Shown here in pieces: positions 36,052 through 47,900 of a stretch of 64,000 nt of DNA. The position numbers were made by a program, and so were the translations under genes. The notes under the pieces are model-generated. The model did not search any database and was not told the DNA's origin. It was given only the letters and a program-made list of their open reading frames with translations. Position 1 is the first letter of the stretch, and each line of letters starts with the position of its first letter. The stretch comes from Daphnia carinata. Taxonomy: Eukaryota; Arthropoda; Branchiopoda; Diplostraca; Daphniidae. The DNA lies in assembly GCF_022539665.2 (NCBI RefSeq), contig NC_081333.1, positions 62,001 to 126,000 of the forward strand, read 5' to 3'.

Positions 36052-39000
36052 TCATTTCTCATCGAGAATGCCCATATTTTGACCTAATTTTTGAAAATTG
36101 TAAACGACTTCCTCCTGGACGAGATTAAATGACATGGCGATCATGGCCAGGCCGACGACCAGGTAGACGATGCAGGCCACCAATTTCGTCTGCCCTTGTT
36201 CCAGGACTTTGGAGCCGGGCACCAGATCGCCGAATCCGATGGTCGACAAGGTGATGAAACTGAAATAGGCGCCGTCCAGGTAAGACCATTCTTCCCAGGC
36301 CGAAAAGACGGCGGCTCCGATGCAGATGTAACCCACCAGAAAGGCCAACACGACAGAGACGGGCACCCGTTGCTGGCCCCCTCCCGATTTATTAACGACT
36401 GTTGGATTCAATTTACTCGTTTCATCTGCTGGAACGTTGCCCAGCAGTTTGGTGTCACTGCAAACAGCAGGTGGTGGTGAATCACCCATCATTCGATCGA
36501 GATGGCCTTCGTCCGCCTGGCCACCACTTTGAGCATCGCTGGTTGGCCAGTCGCTAATATGGACAGGCGTGCCGGCAACGTTGTTGTTGTTGCTTGCCCG
36601 GCAATCGTAACGCGAACAATCGGCCAATAAGAAACGAGCCTTGTCGTTCAACTTGTCCGACGCGCTATAATTCAGCCCAGCAGACATTGTCCTAACTACT
36701 CCGTCAGCTGTTCGATCCTCTTCGATGACAATGTCGTAATCCCGTTCAGCCAATTCGGCTAAATCTTGGGCGGACAGACCATCATCCATTTTTCTTTCCT
36801 TCTTTTCGACTTGCGTGGCTGTTGTTGGGGGCACAGCTGTTGCTCTATAAACCGGCGTTAAAGTGGACAAGACGACACCTGGTTGCGTCAATGTTTTCAA
36901 TTGTTCTTGATGATGTTCTCGTCTTCGTTGTTGTCTCCTCTGGTTGCAGCAACAGTGTCGACTGGAACACCACAAACAGCAGTAAAGTTTGCCGAATGCA
37001 AATTGGAAGCTGCTGGCCATGAACGTGCCCAAATTAGAGAGGCACAACAGCATCAAGGGGATTCCTAATTTATCATTTAGAATTTCATTAATAAAATGAA
37101 TAACAAAAGGAAATGGATAGTTCTCTTGTTACTGTTCTCTGAAGAGAATAGTTACACAACACTGACGGCAGAAATGTGAGCCTCTCATGTTCCTGCACTT
37201 CGTGTGAATGTCAAAGATTGTTACCCTTTCGTTTTTGAATTTGGTAACAAGGTGCTGGTCATTTGAGCAGAGGAAACGAAATTTCCGGTTGAAATTAGAA
37301 ACCACCTTTTTGGTAAGGGCAGTGCGTCGTTTAAGAAACGTTGGGGAATGATTGATACATTAAGCACAGGACAAAATGTTTTTCTATACAACAAACACGT
37401 AAACAATGGTGGATTCGAGTGAAAGTCAAAATGGATTTAATGAGCGGAAATTGTATGCACTGACGTGGGCGTGACAAATGCAATCATTATGTGTTTAACG
37501 CACGTGTTACTGTATATTAGCCTAGATATTTAACAAGACATCTTTATTAACACTTGCTTATTATCTGTGACGTCACTTGCCCACTTGTTCTAACCTTGGC
37601 CTCGTTCAAACATGTGCGCACATGTTTTCAAACATTGATGCACCAATGATTTGTGTAAATATTTATGAAAATATCTTTTGACGCTAACACTATCGCAGTC
37701 AAAGTAGACCGAAAAAATGGCCATAAAAATGGCCATGCATTTATTCACCTTTATTGGCCATCCTTTTTTCCTTCAATTTTAACACCAAATTTTCTTGGCA
37801 TCGGTATGGACTATCGAACCAAAAATTTCGTTTCTACTGTCGGATTGCAACGACTGATTGGAGGGGTTGCTGCCAAATCCATGCATAATTAGAACGAAAA
37901 TTTCATCTACGAGTGATGACATTGAAACAAGAACGAAAAACTGGTTTGTTTCGTTTTGCTTTCAGACAAGTCTCTCTTTGAAACTGAACTAAGCCGGTAG
38001 CCCAAATACCGTCATCCACCGTTCACTTTTATGCTTATCTTTAAACAAATTATTTTTTTTTTAAATCAGATTTCCTGTCTCGTAAGATATCAATACCAGC
38101 CTACATATTTACCAAATTCATTCAGACTTTCTTGACCTATCCTGTGTGTGTATATCCACACAAACTGTGCAGCGGCACACATTTGGGAAGCAACTGCAGT
38201 TGTTTCAAAACATGATCACTTGAAGACAAAAGCTTTAGCTGTTCTGGTCCTTTGGAGCAATTTCTTCTAGCATAGTGGAAAAAGAAATCAGAATTGAAAC
38301 AGTTGCTTACCTATAAGGGCATAGATGATGGTAACCACTTTGCCAGGACCAGTCTTCGGAGCCAGATTGCCATAACCTGAGCAACAAACAGAAACATGAT
38401 AACAAAAAAGACATGGAACTGGTTTCACATTGAGGCAATACATTTATTATTGATTTCTAAACAGAGTTCATGATTCACTGCACTCTGTATTATATGATCA
38501 GCAACATAAATCATTTTATTGATGTCTAAAAGTTATTCTTTTTGAAATGTCAATGTTTGCCTGTACCATTTGGCTGTCGTAACTGTCTCTCGAACACGTA
38601 AGATAGCCATAACAATCAACATCCGGCTGTGTCAACCGACTGAAATTTCTGGAACTATTCGAGCATGGAACAGAACAAGAGACACGTTGACTTATTGTTG
38701 CACAAATGAGTGGCGCTTGTCCAAAAAGTTAACCGGTTATACTTATTTAAATATTTTTGTTTTTGCCAAAGACTTTCAATCGGCCTTTTATGTCCCAAGA
38801 GATATTGATGACGGGGGAAGGGAGAGATACTTGACAGCTTAAAAGATCAGAAGTGGTGCAAATTATTTAAATTTTTCATATTTTTGTACACCAAAACTCC
38901 AAGGCCATTTTCTTCCTTACCCATCCCCCCCAAATTTTTCTCCTCGTGGGAATAGAACGACGACAGTTAAAAATTATGCATTTTTTAATCTTGTTTTTTG

Positions 39001-40599
39001 TGTGCTCTGGTTCTCATTTCTCATGTTTATCTTTTGTTTACATCTAAGCATATTATAGGAGAATTCCAACAGAGAGCTCCTGCTGCTGTTATTGGGTTAA
39101 AAGTGCCAATAAACATCACGTCGGCAGCCAGCGAGAAAATATGTGAATAAATAAACACAACAATTAAAACTAGAACAGACTTTGACGCGTCGTCTGGTCC
39201 ATTATTCCTTTTTAAACGTTCAAAAAATCAGCTCTTTTTTCACGTTTTGTTTATGCAACTATTTCAACAGCTTATGGCAACATGGTCAATAATTTCACCA
39301 TAAATTGAAATGTTTTTTTTTTTTTCTTTTAAAATGTTATCGTGCACGTCAGTTATGGGATTTTCGTGATCGAATCTCGAACGAGCTGTTCGTCCAGCAC
39401 TGACCACGGGCAGTCGCTAAGAGATTCCCGTCAGTGAGATACGGGACACGTTGGCGACCAACACATTCACGAACGAGAAATAACAGCCCACCCAAAAATA
39501 ATTTCGTCTTTTCCTTCCTTTTTTTTTTTAAAGAAAGAAGAAAAATAAGAGAGGATTGACGTAATCAAAACAGAAGAAAATCCGAGGGCAACGTCTCGTT
39601 GGTCGCACAACTATTTAGTCCACACGACATCGCAAACTGCACGCACGCAGCGTCTCGGTCTGTATACATAATACATCAGCAAAAAAAAAATAAAAAGAAA
39701 AAAATATATATTTCTAAATATATTCAAAAATCTTTCCGTAGGCGTAGCGACCACCCGCCCCGTTTTTCGCTCTCTCCCGTTTTGCTCCACATTCACGCAC
39801 AAAATTTGAAATCTAAAAGGAGAGTTGATTTCTTTGTCTTATTTCCTTTTACTTAATCAATTCACTTTTCTTCTAGTACGACGATCAACTGTTGGCGATT
39901 CGAATTTTCTCTAAGCAAAACATCGTCAATGTTCGGATCACATGGGCCTATAAAGGCTGTCGACACTCGTGCCTCCATTTTTGGTAAAAAGAGTATGGAA
40001 TTGTGTTGACCGATGGTGGTGATGACGGTGATGGAGTAGAGGAGAGCGCCGCTGACGGACCACTGTCGCTCGGCGTCGTCGACTTCTTTGCCGTCGTAGC
40101 CTTCCAGTTTCGTCGCCTTGACCACCTCGGTTTCGAATGCTGCAAAGCAGTTTGACGAATGAAAATTGATTATGGTTGTAAAACGACATTTGTCATCAGC
40201 AAAAGTTGAATTGCAGCTAAAGATCATTTCTCGATATTTCGACGCACGAAATGCAGTAAAAAAACGAAACGTGGAATGGACCGTTTGTTAAATACCTTTG
40301 AGAAGGGCGCCGGCTTTGATGGCCCATAATTCCGTGCTGTTCGCAGTGGAAGTGCCGGTTGAATAATAATTGAGTTGGCTCAAGCGTTCGAGGCAATCAA
40401 GTCGAATTTGGAGGATTTTACGTCGAGGTTCGATTTCTTGATCGGCTTCGAGCCATTCAAAAAGAACGGCGCCGGCGGCGGAATAGGCCACGACCAACGC
40501 CATCAGACCCACCTGAGAGAAGAGGAACGTCAGCGAAATGCGCAAACATTTGCGGTAACGTTCTTCCAGTGAACTCTGACGCAAACGAGTCGATCCCAT
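36052..40599 (-). CDS. Two-pore-domain potassium channel (K2P)
   Basis: Background potassium channel subunit that sets resting potential. Exons in transcript order are 40599-40296, 40139-40011, 38376-38311 and 37064-36052, giving 503 residues. M1 is RISLTFLFSQVGLMALVVAY, followed by an extracellular cap with an NSTE glycosylation site. Pore 1 is ITVITTIG, spliced in phase 1 to GYGNLAPKTGPGK, so the selectivity filter TIGYGN is itself split by a 1.6 kb intron. M2 ends IPLMLLCLSNLG. A long cytosolic loop of roughly 180 residues, Cys-rich at its start (YCCLWCSSRHCCC), precedes M3 (VSVVLAFLVGYICIGAAVF), pore 2 (TLSTIGFGD) and M4. A long M2-M3 loop also occurs in KCNK18/TRESK, but exact subfamily is not assigned. 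The start ATG at 40599 was preferred over an upstream in-frame TTG. Confidence 0.92.
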
Positions 40600-43500
40600 T
40601 TGTCCAAACTGCAACGTCCTCCAACTGGAACTCTACTGATCTCCGTCTTGGAACGTGGCTTCCGTTTTAATTACAAAAGGACGGCGTTCATCTTTTGCCA
40701 GTCGGTGAGGGGCCTAGAAAATATTCTTTTATTTTATTTATTGAAATGCGCAGTCGCAGATGTTTGCCGTCTATAATATTGAAAGGCTTATATGCATGTC
40801 CAGACTGAGATGAGAGATAACCTCCTCGTTCTGTACAGCAAACAGCTGCTGCTGTCCTTTCACGCGACTTTTTTGGCAACAGAAAGAAGAACAGCATCGA
40901 TGATGACCAAAATAAACCAACTTTTTTTTTTTATTCCATTTTATTTATTTTGGGTGCGGAATTGCGGATGAATAATTTTTTTTTCCCTACTGAATATTCT
41001 AATCAGAAGGGAAAGGTTGATTTTTTCTGCCATCGTCCGCTTTTTTTCTCTGTCGTTCGTAAATATAATTAAACTTAAACGTTTCAGAAAATTCAATTTT
41101 ATTTAGCATCTGCATGGTAAATCTATCCGCCAATAATAAAGAATCAACATTGCAGCATCCAAGATGTCGGCAGCAAAACTCCACCGACTGATGTTTATCT
41201 TTTCTCGTGTTGTTGATGTATTTAATTTATTCTTTTTCTTTACAGCTGGCAGTTGTCCCACCCGAAATGAAGACCATCATTTTCCAAACAAACATAAATT
41301 GAAACGACAAATATTTATTTTTCACCGAAATGATTGTTATATTGCCTGCATTCAATGCTATCCCTCGTACTCAATGAATTTTATGGCAATCGTAGCAGTG
41401 GATGTGCGTGGCAATCCATCATACGGAGATGAGCCAGCACCCACCATAGGTATACAAAGTACACCTATAAATGCGATTTAAATTGTATAAACATCCGTCT
41501 ATGGTGCGTCGTCTGCCCATACATCCAATGTTATCCCTACATCCAAGGCTTGTAACATATCGGCTTGCGTACAAATAATCCGATATAGCGTTCAGACACG
41601 CGATCCGTCTAATTCTGACGGAAGTCTCGTGTACGGACACTTGAAAATTAAGAAACGCAAATTCCTGTTAAAATCCAGGCTGATGCACTCGCTTTTCTAT
41701 TTTTTGCAGTTTACATTGCGTGTGGTGAGGTAATTCCTTTTGAGTCTATCAGGGTAGACGGTCGGCAAATCTTTTTTTCATTCCCGATTCTTATGATCTT
41801 TAAAAAGGGGGGGTCTTTTGTCTTATTCTAATTATCACCACACGCAGCGAAGTGATGATGATGAATCAGCACATCGCCATAGAATAAAAACTGCGTGAAA
41901 CACACACAGACAGCATTTAACTCACGCACGAAGGAGGTCGTTGAAAAGGGAAAATGACTCAACTGTTATGAGAAATCCCCTCTTCTTTTCAGCTTTAGGC
42001 TGTTAATCCGTGGAACGAAAACAAAGACGTGCAACAAACATTGAAAATGATAATTCTCCTTTGTTCTTTAGCCAACGCCATCTAGCGGCCGAATTCAAAT
42101 TAATAGAGGAAAACATTTGTCGTCTGCTAACTTCAATTCAGACGTCTGTCGTGTTTGAACACCTCCATTGTTTCTCTTTTTGTTCGCAAAATTGCGATAT
42201 GCATCTCCGCCATTTTTCTTGACGTCTTGGCAATAACAAAGTCACGAACGTATACGGCTGTCAATGACACTAGGCCATTTACAAAATGTTTATCAATGAA
42301 TTACTTGCTGTCATCTTTTCTCCTTATTTTGCGTGTCCTACTCTGCTTCGACTGAAAGTTAAAACTTTCTCTTTTTCCTTTTGCTGCAGCATCCATTCGT
42401 GCATTGCACGTCCTACAGCAGTTTAAAAAAAAGGATTTCTATGTTTAGAACGAAAAATATGAAAGCAATTAGTATGAAACATTTTCGCTTCAACCTATTA
42501 AACGTGATGTCGGGTTTTAATTGAATGATAAACAATGCCTCGTTATACCGTAACGCTTCTATTAACACCAAGTAATCAGATGACCTAATTTCTTCTTCGT
42601 CCAGTTCATTTGTTTTGATTCTAACCCACTTGTATAGCGACGAATGGAAGCGTGTAGCCATTTATTTACTACTCGTCAAAATATTAAGAATATAAAGAGA
42701 AATCTTCACACGTTGATGGCGAAGGACATGTTAACGAAAATAAGAGTTCATCGAGACCATAAAAATCGGCAGAAGTTTCAGTTTCACCAGAGGATGCTAT
42801 AAATTAAATACACCTCATAAAACCGGGTGCGTCTGACATAAACGATCAGATTTTTAGCCAGAAAAAATACAGCCAAGAATAGAAAGGTATACGAAAATAC
42901 GATGTAACATGGGTTAGGAAATTATGTAAGTCGTCTATTTTAAAGGGATAAATTTAGCAGCGAAAAGTCACGACGAACATCCACGACATTCAGTTGAGTA
43001 GAAGACAATGAAAGTAAGTCGTTTGCAAAACACAGACCTCGTGCCGAAAAGAAAAAAGGGCAATCGTTTTGGCCATTGTCATCCTTCATCTTCTATCATA
43101 TTTTAATTTACTTATTTAAATGTTTCCACTGAAACGGCCGGATGTATGCTGTTTTCAGTTTAATTATCTGAATATTTTTTCACTTATCCAAACGTGCTTA
43201 AACCAATTTTAAGACAATTCAAATAGAACCTAACGAGCAGTTGCTCTCCAAACTCCAATGTCTTCATCAGACTGCAAACTCATTGCCGTCTATGTTACGA
43301 AGCATTGCCGTTTACTACTTGCCTATTTAACTAAAATTTAATCATTTGACTATATTTCTTAAAATTTTTGGCACAAGGCTGACGTTTTAAAATAATAAAA
43401 TTAGAATAAAGTACTATTTTAAATTTTAAATTAATGTAGTTTTTGAAAATCCGGCAACGCCGACGATTTGCATACAGCAGACATATTGGCGGCATGACAG

Positions 43501-44904
43501 GCAACAATTGAAATTGTCTGAGGTTAGGATTGAAATCTGTGACAGCCTAAACGATTTGTTGCGAACAGAATCGTGCCATTTACCATACTAATCAAAGTGG
43601 TAAAAGAACGGTTGTTCAGAACTTCGTAAGTAGTGTTTGCTTATTAACAAGTAATTTCTAAAATATGTTCTATTGTTCTAAACGTAAGAATCTTACAAAA
43701 CTTCGACTTGTGATGAAATTCCATAGTATGTGCCAAAAGAGTTTTTATTCAAATAATGGTATATTGATAGCCCTTCTATTATAGAACTTAATGCTTGTAC
43801 AATGTCTTAATTTTTTCGTTGGATCTCCTTCCCATGACAAAACGTTTTTAAAGCCTCTCATATAGTTCAAGTTAGGTTCATCATTCTTTATTCTAATATT
43901 TCATAACTGTTATATTTTTATTGCGTAATAATGGGTAATGCAAACAATGCCCCTTTGTCACACTGTGCATTCCTAACATGTAAGATCTGCAATATCTCTA
44001 AGGGGAGTCTATACATTAAAAACTGTCACAAGCCAAATTGAATTATCCTTACCAAAACTTTGTATATGATTGCAGTTGCAAGTAACTTGAGAATTAACTA
44101 TATAACTCATCAAGAACTGTATCCACTAGTTGAATGTCAACTTTGGTTGCAGCGTTAAAAGGTTCCTTTCATGGGCTTCCCACTCGTTATCGATCGTTCG
44201 TGTTGATGGCTAGTGCTGGGTGAGAAAACGAAAATTCATTGACTTCATTTTCTCATTGTTTTCATTTCCTAATCATTTGTGTTTCGTTAAAAGTGATAAT
44301 TTTTTTTTGTCTTTATCCAGCATTCATTCCTTCAGTTCAACAAAGGTTCGCCTTGTATTCTTCGTCTTTACCAGATTGCCATGAAACCGTTAACTACTGT
44401 AACTGTACGGCACATCTGTCTAGAGCCTCGGTATCCTACTTAATCGTTTAACAAACCCTATATCCTGCTGATCTTTTCTTTATTTCTAAACGCCATCTAG
44501 GTTCTCTAAATGCTTTAAATGAAACTCGTTATTCAGGGAATACATTCTACAAAATAGCCTGAAACCGTTGCAGGTTTTGGAACTTGGATCTTGGCCGAAA
44601 GATAATTATCAGCTAACACGGTTAGAGATTACGCCTCATGATGTCGAAACGTGTTTTATCGATTATTGATGCAACGACTTGCTTATCAGTATCTATCAGT
44701 TTATTACACCATGGGAAAAGCCAACATTTCTAAAGGTAAAACAAATGGTAAATTGAACGTTACACCTTTTTTTATTTGATATAATAAAATTTCTTATGAT
44801 AAAAAAGCACTGAGATAGTGCGAAGGTTTTCTATTTTCCGTTAACAACTGCAGTCGTAACGGTTGTCGACCGTCTTTCCCCATTTGAAGATTCAGCGGTA
44901 AATT
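40600..44904. other. Gene-poor 4.3 kb between divergent K2P and kinase-WD40 genes
   Basis: Divergent intergenic region that should hold the promoters of both flanking genes. It contains a CTCF-like motif at about 42066-42083 and a first-exon-like sequence at about 42991-43016. No protein family was recognised in any frame. Confidence 0.4.
42991..43016 (+). promoter_or_regulatory. Possible arthropod initiator and minimal first exon
   Basis: ATTCAGTTGAG contains the arthropod initiator consensus TCAGTT. It is followed 17 bp later by ATGAAA and a perfect donor GTAAGT. This is the layout of the tiny first exons of many arthropod secreted and cuticle protein genes. No signal-peptide second exon was found behind it, so it may be a relic, a non-coding transcript start, or chance. 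Confidence 0.2.
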
Positions 44905-47900
44905 ATGGCAGCAAAAGTAGAAGAAACGGGTGAAATTTCGTGTTCAGAAGACAAAATTAAAATTCTATTCATTTTTCGTGGAAATGATTTGCACTGCCAG
45001 GATGAACTTCTTTTGAACGACCTCGGCTATGGATCCGTTTATCGCGGCGTGTGGAAGGGCAAACCTGTGTCAATTAGACAGGTCCCGAAATCCCATTGTT
45101 TCCCCAATTGGAAGGAAAACTTCGACCGTCATGTTAAGGGAACCCTCAACTCTGATAATGTTCTCAAAGTTTTGGGTTTCGAGGAGGATAGCAGTTTGAG
45201 GTCTGTAACATTTCAATAATTCAAATGCTATAGTAATTGTGCTGTAAATTACACTTGAATTCCCACAGATATTTTGCTCTCGAATTGTTTGGTGGTACAT
45301 TGGAACAATATTGTAACCGCCAGTATAATGGACCGATGCCATTTGATGCCCAAGTCCTTTATCAGATTGCCAAAGGAGTTGCTTATTTGCATAAACGAGG
45401 ACTCGCTCATGGTCGTCTTAACCCAAAAGCAATTCTTATATGTCAGTCTCATCCTGTCAAAATGAAGGTGTCAGATTTTGGACTGTGCCAGTTTAAAGAC
45501 GCATCATCAGACTGTGAGTATAGATCCAATCTACATTGTCGTAAATTAGACTCAACATATTTAATGCAATTTTAGGTGACGCGATAAATATGAAAGAAAG
45601 TTTGCCTATTGCGGGTAATGTTCAAGAGGACCTCACTCATCCAAAGTATTGGATCAATTCGAGATTACCAAGAAAATTAAAAGAGCCAACAGAAAGCGGC
45701 GACACTTTTTCGATTCCCGCGCCTACAGTACATGGAGATACATTCGCAACTGGATGCCTATTCTTTTATTTCTTGGAAAGAGGATTGCATCCGTTTGGTG
45801 ACACAGCATCAATATTAAATAACATTTCAAGAATGAATTCCATCAATCTTAAAAGTAATTAACCGTTGGACTGTCATTCACGTCCAATCAGTTAAAAAGC
45901 TGAAATCGTTTGCAGTTCAATAACTTCTATTTAACCATCTATATTTCAATATTGTAGAACTAGACAAAACCCATTTTGCTTTTGATTCAATTGAGAAATT
46001 GATCCAAGACCCTCCAACAGATGGAACTCAGCTTCTGTCGATTGCACTTGTTAAGTTCAAAGATGTTCTTCCCCGTAAGTTCACAGCTTGTTGTCAAATT
46101 GACTCCAGCAGTTCATTTTTATCATTGTAGTGAGGATTGACGAAAACAAGATATATGGCCAAGGTGCATACGGAATTGTGTACGCAGGCAGGTACGACGG
46201 GAAACCAGTTGCAGTTAAGAGACTATCGAGAGACGTTTATGTATCTGAAAGCACGAAGAGGGAAATGAAAAGAGAAGTGAAAGGACATAGCCAGATGGAT
46301 CACGAAAATGTTCTGAAGCTTTTACACATCGATGAAGAAAAACATTCCTCTTTCATGTAATATTCACTTAACTTTTTTTTTTATGTGAATAACGGAGAGT
46401 TTTACACATGGAATTTCGTTATAGATACCTCGTTCTGGAATTGTGCGCTGGAACACTAACGAATTTTTGCGAAAAGAAATACCAGGGACCGCCATTGCCA
46501 CAAGACGAATTGGTCTTATACCAAATTGCGAATGGATTGCATTATATTCATTCCAGCGGCTTGGTTCACCGTGACGTAAAACCGGACAACATTCTCATTT
46601 CCATGACGTCACCTCCTACAATTAAGTTGTCCGATTTCGGACTGTGCAAAAAAGTTAGTCATCAAGAAACATTTTCTCAAAGTGCACTAAAAGGAACTAG
46701 GGACTGGATGGCGCCAGAAATGCTAGAAATTATGAACGATTCTGAAAACGAAAAGAACGAACTTCCTCACGGAACAATCGAAAGCGACACATTTTCAGCT
46801 GGATGCGTCTTTTTCTATTTCCTGACGCGCGGATCACATCCGTTCGGAAATTCTCATTCGGCACCAGCAAATATCTTGCAAAACAAGCCAGTGGAAATTG
46901 TCAGCTACATACAAAGTAAACTATTTACATTATTTATTTAAATTAAATTAAAATTACTCTGAATGTTTTGGCAGGTTTGCAAAAAGAAAAAGAAGGAAAG
47001 CTAGAACTTTACAATGTAATTAAAAACATGATTACTAAAAAAGATGAAAGAATTGCATTGTCCAATGTTCTCGCACATCTAACGTCGCTATTAACAGCAT
47101 ACCGTATGCCTATCCCTTTTTTAAATTTACAAAATAATGATAAAATGGTGGTCCTAAAATCCTATTTATTGAATGAAGGCCAATTCAAGGAGATCGAAAG
47201 GGCGATACCTGGATCAACTAGCTACTGGCAAGTTTGCCGTTTCAATCCAACAAAGCCGGTTCTCGCCTGTAGCCTTAAATATAAAGTGATTTTCTTCACT
47301 GCCCCGGACGCTGTAATTCCATTTTCCAACTGGAAGCAGTCTGAACTGAAATTGCAAGCTCAAAATGGGAATGATATTTCAGCATTACAATGGAATGTGA
47401 GTTTCTTCAATGTCACAATATTCTTTCTAAGTGCAAGCGTTAACGTCAAAAAGTTCTGCGCTGACCTATTAATCGGGTAAAGTATGAGTGCATTGATCTA
47501 CGAAACCTTTGTCATTATGTTTTATTTGGACATTTTTTTTTCTTATTCCGATTGTGCGCAGAATTAAACCTGAATCTGTTAATTCTTATTGTAGCCAAAC
47601 GGAAATCAATTGGCTGCTGGCTGCAGGAACGGTGATGTCATCGTCTGCAATTATCCAACTGGCGAAATTATCTTTCAAATGAATCAGCATTCACGTATGG
47701 TTTCAATAATAGAATGGAATCCATCGAGATTAGACATGTTGGCTTCTATCGATAACGTAAGTGGAAACAAAACAAACTCAAATGTTACTGTCCTAACGAA
47801 AACAATTCACTAAATCTATCGATGCAACCTTTACTCGAAGATAACTATTATTGTTTTGAGGATTTAAAAAATTGTATAATTCTTTTTATGTTTCCTTCTC

